A DNA stretch of 64,000 nucleotides, from the NCBI RefSeq assembly GCF_028769735.1, contig NC_088173.1:21268038-21332037 (forward strand). Reading direction: 5' to 3'. This document shows, piece by piece, positions 13,248 through 28,571 of this stretch; within the stretch, counting starts at the first letter, position 1, and every line of letters starts with the position of its first letter. Made by a program: the position numbers and the translations under genes. This stretch comes from Zonotrichia leucophrys gambelii. Taxonomy: Eukaryota; Chordata; Aves; Passeriformes; Passerellidae. The notes beneath the pieces are model-generated. The model saw only the letters and a program-made list of their open reading frames with translations. It had not been told where the DNA came from and made no database searches.

Positions 13248-16194
13248 GTTTTCAATGTAATTATACAATGGTGGTTGAAGAGAGACAAAATACATTCCTT
13301 TCACATACTGCTATTTCATCACCACATACTGGCTGCTCCTTGCTTTGTATTGTCTGCATTCCATTAGGAATGACAATTTTTTAAGCTAAAGAATTTTTGA
13401 AAAAAACCCCTGTTTTGTAGCTAAATCCTATTTAGCTACAACCTAATCAGGAAATGGTAGGTTTTTCTGGTTTACTGTCAGCTTTCCAACATGCATTTGG
13501 AAGACCTCTTCCTAGTAGTTATATTAGAGTGGTATAAAACCAGAAGCAATAAAACCCAGTAAAATAGTGTAAGACAGTTAAAACATAGCAAAAAATGAAA
13601 GTTTACGTCCTATTGAACAGGGTCATAAGCATACAACATGAGAAATGCATTATTTGATTGAAAATATCTTTGGAAAATTCAGATAAGACTGCATTTTTTT
13701 CTAGGAAAATTACTATGTTCTAAAATAATGAACTGCATTTAATATAGATGGTAGAACACAAATGACCAAGTCAGCTGTCAGAGTCAATTTTTTTTTTTTT
13801 TTTTAATCAGGTGTGATAGTGGTGAAGTTTCTTTGTTCTATCAGATCTCAGAAAGGGTGTGTGTTTATTCCCTATTTTTTTCAGTCTGTTAATTTCTTTT
13901 TATATAGGGTGAGAAAATTCTTCTTTTGTAGACTTGGACTTAAACATCCAAGCACATGGGACTAGGAACCTATGCCAGCTTTATGACTGACAAAACAAGT
14001 GCTATTTTCTGTATTTCTTTCTGATTGTTCTGAATTGAGGCTCATGAAGAAAGTTGACCTTTGTGACAATAAAGAAGAAAGAGAGTTGAGTTACCACAAT
14101 GCAGGAGAGGACAGAGGCAAAAAACTCCACAGCAGTTAAATTGAAAAAGAGAAAATACCTGTAACTAGTTTGGCTATTCAAGTACAGAACACTTTATTTG
14201 TATACCTCTTGAATCTGTATGAATAGACATAGATTTTTTTTCTAAAAACAGTAACAAGCAACTTTGATTTTTTTTCATTTTAGTTAACAGAGTTATTTTA
14301 AAGTTTTGTTTCCATACTTGTGACTATTCACTGCAAGTAAATCCTATAAATAGGGTGGTATTCTGTACCAGACATATTAAATGTAGGTTTTTAGAGTTGT
14401 TTTCATATTGTCAATTGGGTCAGGATTTCATCTGTAGTTAACTTAATTATATTAATGTGGGCACTGGGGGAAAGTACTGGAGGGCAAATGTATTTTTGGT
14501 TCAATCCTGATAAGGACAAACTGCCCTCAGCTACAGATAGTCCTCGTTTATTTAAATAGCTGCAACATTCATCGGTCCGTTTGGTTACTGATTGAGCTGT
14601 GCTTCAATCCAATCATGCCAAAATCCACATGCATCTTTATTCTCTGCAGTTTGATAATTTCATGTTTCCTGTCAGTGTTTGTACTGCTGTGCATACTCCT
14701 CTCCATCACAGCAGAGTGCATCCATGTCCTTCTGTGTTTCAGGGGCTCATGGTTTCTTACATGTCATAGACTTTCCCATGTCACTCTAGTAATCTTCCCA
14801 TCCTATGAAGACTGCTGAAATGCTGCTTCCCCTGCCCCTAACTACCTTCTCTCTCTACATTTTTGTGGTTTAGGACTTGGTTTCCTTCTACAATCCTTCA
14901 TAATTCTTTCTTTACTTCAAATCTGATTAGAGGCAAAACCCTCAAACTCGTCTATTCTGGTCTTGCCAATGGCATGGTGATCTTGAGGAACAATCTCCAG
15001 GGGGGTTGAGTTTAAAGCAGCTGAGTCATTGAAGAATCTCTTTCTCTGGGTAAAAAAGATGGGATCCATTTCTGTTGGCTACAGCACTTCAATGCAGAGA
15101 GTTTCATAGATGTAAACGGATAAAATCATAACATTAACCAGAATACTTAATGGGAAGTGATTCTCTAGATTATCATGGCTATTGGAACTAATGACAGACA
15201 TATCATGGTTTAGCATTCATCCAAGGAGTTCAATAACTCAAAGGTTTCAATGGTTTTGTTGGTAACTACTGTTTTACCAAACCTCAAGGTTTTCTTGAAT
15301 ACCAAAAGAGAGAAGTAACAGTGGTAGATGAATATATCACAGCAAATAAGGAGATTTTTAATATTTAATTTAGCAGTCACCTGTTTAAAAAAATTTGTAT
15401 CTTAAGTGGCCATTTTGCTTTCTCTAGGATAATGTCTTTTCTCAAACATGCTCTTAACAATTTACTATGGAAGTGCCAACAGCTGTTGTTTCTTCTTACA
15501 TTTAGTTGATGTTAGTAGTGTTTGATTTTAGAATAAAAACATTAAAAACTTGAAAATCAAAATATTTATCTTTTCTAGCATGTGTGAAGGATACAGCTAC
15601 ACAATGGTATGATAGGTGTCAATTTACAAATTATGTAAAATATTAACAGAACCAAGATATTCACCTGAGTTCTAAGCTAGCAGGTTTTCTGTTTCTGGTT
15701 TCATAACATAAAGTAGTTGAATTCCCATCAGTTTAGATAATGCCATGATGGTAAACATTAATCCTCTAGGCTATTGAGGAACCAGCTGTGACAAGTTTGC
15801 TTAATGAGGGAAGAAAGAGACCACCTCACTAACAGTATAACCTCCACAAATCAGAACTTGCCTATGTCAGTGATGCTAAAATCACCCTGAGGTTGATACT
15901 GAAGTCTTGGAGAAAAATAGATCAATACACACAAGTAGAATACTTTAAACAAAGCTCCTCTGAGATATGTGAACTATAGTGCTCTCATTTTGTTCTTCTT
16001 TATGAAATATTAAAAACATTATGAGATCATGCAAAGAACTTATAAGAAGGTTTTAAAATTGCCATTTCTCATTTTATTATAATTCATTGAAACTGGGGTT
16101 GCTTAGACTAAGACATCTCGGTGTCATCATTTATATAAATAAATAAATACACTGAAAATGGTAAGATAAAATTAGAGCATGAATTTAGTGTCAA
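13248..16194. other. Non-coding, no recognisable gene
   Basis: AT-rich DNA holding a 17-base T run at 13788-13804 and an (AAAT)n-type stretch at 16134-16150. No frame here has coding features. Confidence 0.6.
13788..13804. repeat. Poly(T), 17 bases
   Basis: An uninterrupted run of 17 T. No retrogene body is visible next to it, so it is listed as a simple homopolymer rather than a retroposed poly(A) tail. Confidence 0.9.
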
Positions 16195-17270
16195 AGAAAA
16201 GTGTCCCTGCTGCATCTGCATTTCAGGAACTTTTCGGAAATGGCCCTGGCACTATTAGGCCATTTGTGTACAGGTTCACCTGAGCCATTGTAAATCTTAA
16301 GGGCCAATTCCAAAGAAGCCCTTCTAGAAAAGCCTTGGGCTAATGGATCTTGCTTGCATCCCCCCACAGAGTGGGAATGGGCTGCCTGGCTGCTGCCCTT
16401 ACCCACCAGCGCCTGGCAGTGCAGGTGGTGGAGGGCAGAGAGAGTGACAGGGAAAGGCAGGGAATTCTGGCCCTTGCTGGCTGCTCACCATGGTGGTGCC
16501 TGGATGTACATGCCTTGGAGCAGCCTGACGTGTTTGTAAGGTCTGCACAAAGACCAAGTGCACTAGTACAGGAGTTCGAGGGCCTGCCCTCCTCCTTCTG
16601 CTTATGCAGCCTGATGGTTTTGCAGTTTAAATCAGGAAAGGAGCGAGGGAAAGATGGACAGGAGTCAGCAGAAGGCAGGGTGCATCTGGCATGACGAGGG
16701 CATTTTGTGAGATATTTTTAAAAAGTGTTCTCGTCCTGTGTGTTCCAGCACATGAGCTGTCAGTGGCGTTGCTGGCTGCTCTGAAGTGACTTGCCAGCCT
16801 GTTTTGGTGGGTGAAGGATGAAGACCGTGTGCCTGCACAGTGAGTGGCTGTGGGCACATGAAGCCGCAGCTGAGAGACAGAACAGATTGGTTGGCAGATG
16901 TACGAGCTGCTGGCTGCCGTGGCAGCGCTGCACTTCACTGCTGCCAGCCCCAAGCCTGCTGTACATAGCTAAGGTGACCTGACCGCTCTGGTTCAGAGTG
17001 TAGCTGCCACTTCTGGAGGAGGCCTGGAAGGTGGCAGCATGAAGTGTGCAGTGCTCAGAAGCTGTCAGGAAGTCATGGGGTTGAGAGCTGCCGGCGCATT
17101 TTGACAAGCAGAAACATTGCTGGATATGTATTTCAGCTGTATTCATAAGAGAATATGATACCTTGACTACTTTGTAAGAGCCCCATTTTTGGTGTAAAGA
17201 TAACTGTTGTAAGGTTTTCGAAGGCAGGCTGTGTGTCAAGATGTGGGCACTAGGGTAGAGGCAGGCAAAT
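16195..17270. other. Unclassified GC-richer block, possible decayed repeat or upstream regulatory/exonic DNA
   Basis: This block of about 1.1 kb is clearly richer in G+C and CpG than the AT-rich DNA on both sides, with CpG-containing words such as gccggcgc at 17091 and ttcgaa at 17216. It carries the longest antisense frames of the region (159 codons at 16760-17239 and 108 codons at 16627-16953, minus strand), but the protein is rich in Ser, His and Cys with no motif I know, which is typical of a frame through GC-rich non-coding DNA. The edges are abrupt, as for an inserted element, yet I find no CR1 end, LTR terminus or poly(A) signal. It lies 5-6 kb upstream of the FSTL5 start exon, so an unrecognised 5' UTR exon or promoter is another option. 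Confidence 0.45.
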
Positions 17271-20200
17271 GGGAAAAGACGTGCTTTTAGTTAAAACTTC
17301 TGCTATTCATTCAAAGCTAATGCAGTATAATTTTCTCTACACACGAATATTCTTTCTTTGCTGCTAGTTTTCTACCATGAAACCATAAGGGTAGATAAAA
17401 GCGTCTTAAGAAATGGTAGCAGTGTGGTCTTTCATGCTTGGTTATTTGTGTCCATCATGATATGCAATGAAATTCTCAAAGTCACAGGCAATGAAGCATG
17501 GTTTATATTTATTACTGTAGCTGTATTATAAACCTATTAATAACACTGAATATGGTGACATAGCTTATGGTCTTTTTTCTGATCCTCACAAAACAGACAA
17601 TTAATTTTATTCTTATTTATTTTCAGATTAATAATATCTAGAAGACGGAGACTGACATTTTCTGAGAGCATGTTTAAATGTTGAAAGTGACCTTTTAAAT
17701 AATACCAGGGTAATATCTGGTATCTTTTCTTTTAAAGGCAGGAGGAATTCAATGATTGGGCCATTATTTAAGATTTCATTTATTATACTTTGTAGAGGTG
17801 TTGAGTTGATTATATCAGTTTATTGAGGTGGAATATTTACATTTTCAAATGAATATCTCTTCTCTTAAAGCCAGATATCCTGGCTAGTCACTATTTATCA
17901 ACACAGAACAGAGCATATAAACTGAGAAATTATTGAAAAAAAAGAGCTTTAAAAATGGCAAAGTTCTTAATTTTAAGTATGTATGCATTTTAAAATAGGG
18001 CATTCTTGTGACTGGGCATATGTTTTAACTCTTTATATACTTTTTTAATAGAAATCATAATAACTTTGAGAGGAAACACTCACTATGGTATTGTAGAATA
18101 TATTGTTATTGTAGAATATTAATTGTTATTAGATATTCATAAGTAAGGTGTCAGAACTGGGATTTAGTTTGTTTTCCACAAAGTATTGGAAAAGTATTGG
18201 AAAAGCACTAGCAGGAGAGAAAAGGGAGATACAGGTTTGCATTACATTTCCTTAAGAACTATAAGAAATTGTCTCTAGCTCACCAGTGACTATCTGATCA
18301 TCAGTGTGATGGTGGAAACACTGTGAACTTCTCATGTAGTTTTCTTTGCTTAAAAAACAAAAATCTCTGAAAATTATTTAAGGGTCCCATTTCCCTTACC
18401 TAAAAAAGGCAAGAGAGATATCCTAAGATATTCCTTTTTGTCAGTTCAGAAGCTATAGCTCTCCCAGCAGTGCTTCTCATCCAAGAATTTTAAGGTATAA
18501 ACTTGACACAGAATAAAAGAATCCTCTTATAGATTATAATTTATAAGAAAAAATCAGAATTAATTGAAACGGGAAAAAAATCAATAGTGAGAAAACCGCA
18601 GAGTGCATCAGAGTCATGAATGCTCTGGAAATGGGCTAAAAAGTGAAATGACAGAGCCTTCTGAGAATCAGAAAGGAAAATGTAAATTTGATACTGGTGA
18701 AATTACTGTACAGTGAGAAATAAGGAACAACCATTATCTGTTCCACATCCTTCGTTCTATTCCTCCTCAGCTCATGAGGAAAATCTAAGGATGATAAATA
18801 GCACATAAGACTTCTACAACGCCAATCAATTTGATGCTAAAATAGTGCATTAAGCTCATTGTTAATAAGAATTAGTGCATATTGAGGAAAGAAACTCAGC
18901 ACCCTACTTATTTGTGTGCAGCTAGGGAGAAGCCCATCCCCTAATTATTTACATGCAATGAGTAGCTGTAAATTAACTGTTTTCATTAATAAAATGGATG
19001 ATAGGGAGTTACTGCTAGTAGTTGTTTAAGAATTTCAGTTTGGTGTTTACTGGCAGAAAAATCATATATATATGTTAAAATATGTACAGTTAAAATATGT
19101 ACTGGAATTTTTTATATTTTTTAAGTTTTTTCCATTTTAATCTATAGTCCATGCTATATGTGAGAAATGTGCAGAGAGAGAAACAGGAAAATGCAGAGTA
19201 TCTGCTTAAAGAGAGAATAGAGAGCCAAGTAAACTAATCAGATTTCCAAACATGGTTATATGAGTATAAAGAAGCAACGGTCTTCAGTGAAAATAAAAGT
19301 AGACATATAATAATATGTATATATATATAATAAAACCTAGAAGCAGTTCTTTCACAAATATGTAATTAATGAAGTTAAAAATAGAGAATAATGTAATATA
19401 AACACTGAAAGATCAAGTTCTGCTAGATTATAATAATGAGTAGAGGGTCTAGATCATTAATGTAAATTTGAGTTCAAAAATATGTCATTTTGCCTCAGAA
19501 TGCATGATATAACAATTTTTCAAAAACAAATCTGATTTCTTGATAATACAATATTAAAACAAAAATAAAAACCCTCTTTGCTGATAATTTAGGCTGTACC
19601 TTCCAGTCGAAATAAGAAAGAGGCAAATTTAGGCAATATGAATATATAGTCTTGATACCTTATTTCTTTCTGTTCGGCTGTATGCAGCACCAAAATCTGG
19701 AGTTGTAATGAGGCTTTGAAAAGTCATTTTTATTCCTGATCTCAGTTCAACTCACTAATAATGTGAGTCCTTAGGACAGATAATACTTTTTCTTAAAATT
19801 AAGGCTTCATAATAATACTGTATTAAGGAGAACTGTGTTTTTTGTAATAAGTAAAAAAAAATCATTCAAGATATCCAATAAATTCAACAGAAAATGTATG
19901 CTACTTAAAAAGGTGGATATTTTAAATTCTAAAAAGGCAAAACATAACTGCACAGACTCTGCATACTTTTGGGATTTTAGGTGGCATGTGTCCAAAAAGC
20001 TTACTTTGTAAATTTGTGTTGTAAGTGTTCATCCAAGTATCAGGCAATGAAGTCAGAAACTGAGCATGTAATAATTTTCTGTTCTGTACAAGTACAAAAC
20101 ATGAGCCTTTCAAGGTCAAACAATTTTCAAAACTATAAGGACTCTATTCTTTTACACCACATGAGACTAAAATCTATTCAGTTTGTGGGTGGGTGGTGGA

Positions 20201-22265
20201 ATGTGGCTGCTCTTACAAGCTTCTGTGAAATGACTGTTTTACAACCAAATTTTCATTGTACAGAGAGGTATTCCAGAAGTGCACAAAGGGGCCAAAGGTT
20301 CAACCATGCTAGTCTTCGCATGCACAAGTGCTAAACAAATCTGATTCTGGCCTTGAAAGTCAACAATTAGGTATTTTAAAAAATTTTCAACAATTTCTTT
20401 GAGATTAAAAATCAAGATTCTGGTTTTTCATATTTCTTTTGTTCTGGCTTTTTTTTTTTTTTTTGGACTTACTTTTCCAGTAACAGTGATATTGGGAACC
20501 AACATAGTCAGTGAAGGAAAATGTCATGCTGTCATGTACTTGAATCCTCAGGGTTCCAAAGTGATCTTTTTTTGGTGTTTCCCGTCAGTAAGCTGGATTA
20601 GTTCTAATAATACCATAGCAAAGATCCACCAGAACACCTGATTGGCTCTTCTGTTTTGGTGGAAGATTGAGGGGAACTCAAGAAGAAAATTTCACTGTGT
20701 CATTTCCTATCCTCACTATAATATCCCGTTACTGAGCGGCGGTAGAAGAACAAGCCTCAAGTTATTTATGTAAAATATCCCTCTATAATAGAGCTTGTTT
20801 GCTGTGTTTCAAATAATGCTCTGCTTAATGTATTCTGTGCAAGCTCTCCTAAGAGAGATACTTCTACTATGTATATTAGAAAAGCTGGAGTGACAAAGAA
20901 AGGCAATTGAAGTGGAAACTGTTGGAAAAAGTAATGATAAATGAGATGAAACGTTAAGTTTGATTAATAAGGAGAGCCAGAATAAGATTGGGTTGGTGGA
21001 ACAAAAGGTAAGTGATGTCAAAGTAATGTGGTGTATTAATGCCGAGCTTTTGTTTGAATTACAAGTGTGAAGGCAAGGCAGGCTGGTGAAAATCAGCTGC
21101 AATGAGGATGAAACAGACGTGTAGTGGTTTCACCAAGTTTGGTAGAGTAGTCCCCAGGGAAGGGTAGCAGACTTAAGTAGGATCTGTTACTGAGACTCTG
21201 AATAGAGGTAAGAGTGGAGTCCATTTACTACATGTAATATCTCCACAGGAATTAATTCTATTCAGTCCCTCTGCCTTGAGGTGACTGTGAAGACTACTGC
21301 TATGTGAGGAATGATAGGAATCAAAACCACAGTTTGTGTAACAGTATTGCCAGGAGCATGACTGTAAATGATACAGGATAATAAGTGATCCCCAATTTGT
21401 TCACATTTTATGCTCAGATGATTTCCCATAGAAAAGAAAATGTCAGGCAAGACTTGAAAATGCAGTGCACAGTCTGGGCTGCTAGGGCACTCTTGTGATG
21501 TTTTGTGCTTATTCCTGTATATCTTGATTCTTATCAGAGGTTTCTGCACTGGCAGGCTAAGTGAACTAAAAGCAAAGTAGAAAGGGGAAAAAAACCTCCA
21601 CTCATGCATGAAAGTGGCTCATCTCTGCCCCATAATGGAGGATTAAATAATATAGACTAGCAGACTGACTTGGGAGTATCTTGAGGTAATGGAGATCAGT
21701 TTGCTGTGTTGTCTGTTTAACATGATGGTTTCAACACAAATGCTGAATATCCATAATAAATATTGTATATCTCTAAAATGTTCTGAAACCACTTATGTAA
21801 TGTATATGTGTACATCCATTAGGAACCATACAAGGTACCTCTCATGCCATAGGTATCTATAAATCTGTGAGTATGATTATTATAAACTTTTAGGTTGTGA
21901 ATAGTGCATCACAAGAGGCAACATTTAAAATAAAAAGTTGATGAACATGTGATTGATTATAAGTTTGTATTTTTTCATCTGAGAAAACTTATTGCATTTT
22001 TCACCACTGCTTTTCTTTTATGTTCTGTCTTTTCTTTGACTTTTCCTGGTTGTTTCCTCAGTGACTCCCTCATATGAGATGGGAAAATTCTCAGTTCAGC
22101 ACAATGGAATTGATACTGCTGTCCCAAATACTACCAACATTTTTTCTCTTTGCTGTTGTGCCAGATGGATTGTCCTATATCTACTATAGTCATTCAAGTC
22201 CACAATTGAATTGTCAGTATTGTAAACTTTTATTATACAGTTTATGCTAAAGTAATATTGCATCT
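17271..22265. other. Non-coding, no recognisable gene
   Basis: AT-rich DNA up to the FSTL5 exon. It contains a duplicated 11-mer (agtattggaaa) at 18182-18204, TA-rich tracts near 19064 and 19315, and a 16-base T run at 20449-20464. Frames at 19981-20334, 20809-21102 and 21262-21609 have no domain and are judged chance. Confidence 0.6.
20449..20464. repeat. Poly(T), 16 bases
   Basis: An uninterrupted T run, listed as a homopolymer. No adjacent retrocopy is recognisable. Confidence 0.88.
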
Positions 22266-24710
<2,445 letters not shown>

Positions 24711-24880
24711 AGCACTGGAACAGATTGCCTAGAGAGCTTGTTGAGTCTTTATCTTTGCAGATATTGAAAAACTGTCCAGACATGGTCTGGGACAGCCTGT
24801 TGTGGGTGACCATGCTTGTGCAGGGAGATGTGACAGGGTGACCTCCAAAGGTCCTAATGTTCTTTGATTATGTGTTTCAT
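24711..24880 (+). mobile_element. CR1 LINE 3' fragment, sense
   Basis: The segment begins cactggaacagattgcctag and continues agcttgttgagtctttatct, cagatattgaaaaactgtcc and gggtgacctccaaaggtcct, the order of motifs at the end of a CR1 element. It ends in a degenerate tgattatgtg. It is 5'-truncated, about 170 bp, and diverged enough to be old. Confidence 0.85.
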
Positions 24881-25179
24881 TATAATTCACCATTAATTAT
24901 ACTAATGTTCATTATCATGGCTGTTACAATGGTAATGAAGATGAAACGTTTGACTGCATTGTGCACGTATGAAATATTCAAACCCATGAAGAGATGAGTT
25001 CTCTTGTACCAGAACTTGTTGTGGTGTGTTGCAATATCCTGTTTTACCTTCTCCCTTCCCCCTCGCCCCTCGCTGAGTGTGCCCTGTCAATCAGGCTAAC
25101 ATACCAGCAAGGCGTCGTGTGATAGGTGTCCCTAGTCCCTTGAGACCCTGCCCCTTCACCTGGTTGGTGGCCCACCTGT

Positions 25180-25199
25180 CCCCTCCCCTTCCCCTGCCC
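25180..25199 (-). promoter_or_regulatory. G-quadruplex-type motif on the minus strand within the LTR
   Basis: The plus strand reads CCCCTCCCCTTCCCCTGCCC, so the minus strand carries four G tracts of three or more with 1-2 base loops. It lies just upstream of the TATA-like sequence, where it might act as an Sp1/KLF-type GC element or form a quadruplex. Function is inferred from pattern only. Confidence 0.6.
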
Positions 25200-25281
25200 T
25201 GAGTTTAAAATGTTAATGAGACCATGCGGCCTCTATTCTGTTAGCAGCAGTGGCCCAGTGCAGACACCTCTGTACCAATGG

Positions 25282-25287
25282 AATAAA
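25282..25287 (+). terminator. LTR polyadenylation signal AATAAA
   Basis: A canonical AATAAA within the solo LTR and in the transcription direction of FSTL5. In an intact provirus it would mark the R region. Confidence 0.65.
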
Positions 25288-26729
25288 CATCTGGCAACCT
25301 TCTAGCAGAATCCACTCCTTTTATCTCCACTATCGCCAGAAGCTCTCTCTCCTGAGGAGAACGGAGTCCTGTCTTGTGCCCCGCTGCACTCTGCCGCCAG
25401 CCAAGGTATCTCTGGGGTAAAACACCACAGTGCTGCCTTCGGCCCAGCAGCGAGGGTCAGAACTGGCCTAGGCACCATCTAACTGGTTATATTGGGATAC
25501 ATATTCCAATAAGAACTGAGAATGATTATTACAAAGCACTCCTCCAAACTCCTCCAAGTTGTTTTCAGTCCCCTTCCCTTGTTTATCTGCCGCGGCTTAC
25601 ATTTACGTAGTTATGCTGAAAAGTCCTAGGCTGTGTCTGAACAGCATGTGAATTTCTTGTTGAGCTGGGTAATCCTTGGTTCTTCATTTGTCAAAACACT
25701 GGAAAAGTTTGTCAGGTACTTTCCATTTGGGAGTCTTCTTGCATTGCTGCTGAAGGAATGAGAGCAATTTGTTAATACCTAGGTTCCCACCTGATATTGT
25801 TAGGAAGTATTTCTAGCATCCTAATGAATTTTCTTCTTGTAATTTGCATGCCTCTGACAGAGACCAATGTTTATGCAATGTCTTCAGTGAAAGAGTGTAT
25901 GCTCTGAGATTTCCAGGTATAAACAGGCAGGTGGCAGCCAACAGAATGGCAACAGTTGGCTGCAGATTCTCTGTCAGACGCTAAGAAATATGGAATATAG
26001 CCTGTACATCCATATGTATACTCCAGAGCATGCCAGCTCTGCATATCTAACTAACACATGCATGCACACCCCTCCTTGGCAAGCCAGGTGTTTCACATGG
26101 CTTAGGAGGGAATAGTACTGGTGACAGTGCCTCCTTGTTAATGATGTCCTCATGGGTGGGGAGCAGCACAGTTTTGTTCTCAGGGGACAGTTACTGACTG
26201 TAACTCAGTCCTTGTCCCCTGGGCTCCTTTTACTTAGGCCCAGTGCTGAACCTTGAGGTCAGGACAATCAGGTTTCCCATAGTCAGAGCTAAGCCCTCAC
26301 TGAGAGCAAGCACTGCCCTGACAGCATGGGTGGGAGCAGAGATGGGAGAATCCAGGGAAGCCAGAGCTCAGCCTCAGCCTTGGGCTGCAGAATGCTGCAT
26401 CAGAAAAGAGCTTCTGTTGTCCAGCTGAGCAGGAGTGTATGGAGGATACAGCAAAGGGGCTGTGCCAAGTTTCACTGGTTTCTGGTGACCTGTTGATTCA
26501 GGCTTCTTTCCAGCCGTGTTTGTTTTCATCTTGTTTTTACCAAAGGGCAAGTAGAAAGTGACTCAGCTGTGCAATCCTCACTCTTGTCTGTGATATTTCT
26601 CTAGACTAAAATATTTCTTTTAACCTCCTATAAAAGACCTGCCTCTCTTTCTTTGCCGTCTCTCCTTCCCTACTTACTGTTGCTATTTGCTGCTCTTTGT
26701 TTCATTTGTTCAACCCCAATTCATGGTAA

Positions 26730-26785
26730 ATTAGGGCTCAGGGCTAGGTTGGGTTAGAGGGGTTTAGGTTACATTAGAATTAGAT
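26730..26785. repeat. Degenerate telomere-like TTAGGG-rich patch
   Basis: The sequence holds TTAGGG, then cagggctagg, ttgggttaga and ggggtttagg in about 45 bases. It resembles a decayed interstitial telomeric repeat, but only one hexamer is exact, so chance G/T-rich low complexity is equally possible. Confidence 0.35.
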
Positions 26786-27445
26786 TCAGTTTAGAAGTAT
26801 TTAAGCAATAAGGACTTTGAACTAAAAAAAGCAAGAGAAGAACATAAGCTTCTGTCCCATGTTATTAAAAGCAAATTTGAATGCATAGGCACAGAAAAAA
26901 CCCATGTATGACTTTTAGGTTTTTGCCCAAAGCCTATAAAATGTTCTCCTGCTACTAGGAGCACTGAAATGCCTGTAAAATATAGACAGCCTGAGTGTTC
27001 AATGATTTTATTGTCATTTAGGGTGTCATGGCCAAGAAAGAAATGTGCAGAAAGTAGTATTCCGGGATTCAAAAATAGCCTGTGCTTTCCCTGTGTTGTC
27101 TGGTCTCCAAATAACCTGAGATTTATGGCTCACAGTGTCTATCTGGAAAATCTGTTTGCTTGCAGGATCTCAGAAGTCATAAAATTTGATCCTGTAAAAT
27201 CCCCTGTCCTAGAGAGAGAAGGGAAAAAAATCTATTGAAGATGAGCAGTGAATCCTGAGGACTAAGAACAGAGCTTTTCCTGTCATGTCACTGCTGTTCT
27301 CAGCTCTAAAGTAACAAGAGAATTTTCTTCCTTCTGAGGTTCCATGAGCCCAGTATCTATGTCCTATGCAAATTCCAGGATTAGAAGTAGCAAGACTCAG
27401 TTTTACTTTTTTTCCTCTTAATCACTTGTAAGTGTAGTCCAGAAG

Positions 27446-27510
27446 TCTTTTTTTGTTGTTGTTGTTTCAGTTTGATTTAATTTTTATTTGATTTTCTTTT
27501 TTTGGGGGAA
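27446..27510. repeat. T-rich low-complexity with (TTG)n
   Basis: A T run followed by four TTG-type units (ttgttgttgttt) and more T-rich sequence. Simple repeat with no gene content. Confidence 0.75.
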
Positions 27511-28497
27511 GGGAGGAAATTCTGCAATCTAATCTGATTTTTCCTGTGGGCAATAGCATTAAAAAGGCGTGGGTAATTTTTTTTTTTAAACCCATTGCAG
27601 TCACTGTTCCTTAATAAGCTAATATCAATGAAACATTTTATTTCTGCTGTCTCTCACTACCTGCTCAAAGCATTTCTTAAGTCTTAGAAAAGTTGCTTCT
27701 ATAATCCTTCTTCCAACTATTCAGTCACTGGGGAGTGCTGAGTGTCAAAATCTGGAATTAAGGCAAGGCTGATTCCTCCTTTCAAGATGCCTGCTGATAC
27801 TTATTAGCAATGACTAACTATCTATAAACTTGTAGTGAAACCAAGGGGCCCAGTCAGGCAGCAAAGGTGCATCTTGACTACTGGGCTGAACCTTTTGCTG
27901 TGTCTATCTTTTTTGTTCTTTTTACTGAACATCATCACTGTGGAAAAGATTATTCCCAACCAAATATTTTCAGGAGTGAGGAGATTCACATGTATTATCT
28001 ACCTTTTGATTAGCATTGCTTTTTTTTTTTTTAATTTCACATGCCAGCTTAGCAACAAAGAATGAAACATAACATGCTGGTATATGGAGGCAATGTAATT
28101 ATCTTCTCCAGTCAGCTTGGTCTTCTCACATTGAATCCTAGGAGGAGGATTTCCAGTTACCCTCTGTATAGATAAGAAATGGTTTTTTACCTTTCTGATA
28201 TTTGGAAGTCAATGCAAACACAATCTGTATCAGCTATCATTTCAGATTCTTGATTAGCATGCTTTTTCATATTCTATCATAATGGCAAATTGTAATCACA
28301 AACTGCAATTGCAGTAATAGCAAAACAGAGTCAGGAGAGATTTTTTTTTTAATATATGCTGCTTGAGGTGATTTGTTCCTGTTTAAATTTGTGCAGTTTG
28401 GATTTCTGAGATCATGAAACACACCAGATACTTGAAGTGTGTGTTTATGAAATCGAGCTCTTTTTCATAACTTCCTTGTTGCCTCTTTTTTTTCAGG

Positions 28498-28537
28498 TCT
28501 TCAAGACTACTTTGTAATCTTCAAGACTACTTTGTAA
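28498..28537. repeat. 20-bp perfect tandem duplication
   Basis: TCTTCAAGACTACTTTGTAA occurs twice head-to-tail without mismatch (28498-28517 and 28518-28537). The lack of divergence suggests a recent slippage event. Confidence 0.92.
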
Positions 28538-28571
28538 TTTAATTCCATCTCTTTATTTTTTTTCTATTGGA

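Larger units (their letters stand above)
25017..25511 (+). mobile_element. Probable solo LTR of an avian endogenous retrovirus, sense to FSTL5
   Basis: This GC-richer 495-bp segment begins TGTTGTGGTGTG and ends near TTCCAATA. It has the order of an LTR: a C-rich U3, a TATA-like tttaaaat at 25204-25211, then an AATAAA at 25282-25287 followed by a U5-like region. A 6-bp direct repeat, AGAACT, flanks it at 25011-25016 and 25512-25517, as expected of a target-site duplication. No gag, pol or env sequence adjoins it, so it is a solo LTR. The 3' end is CAATA rather than the canonical CA, so the exact end could be off by a few bases. The family name is uncertain; a 6-bp duplication would favour an ERVK/alpharetrovirus-like type. 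Confidence 0.78.

Noticed and set aside
13788..13804. Processed pseudogene with a poly(A) tail on the minus strand
   Set aside because: No gene-like body adjoins the T run and there is no flanking duplication.
16760..17239. 159-codon open frame on the minus strand
   Set aside because: No domain, no splice context and a composition typical of translated GC-rich non-coding DNA. Kept only as part of the unclassified block.
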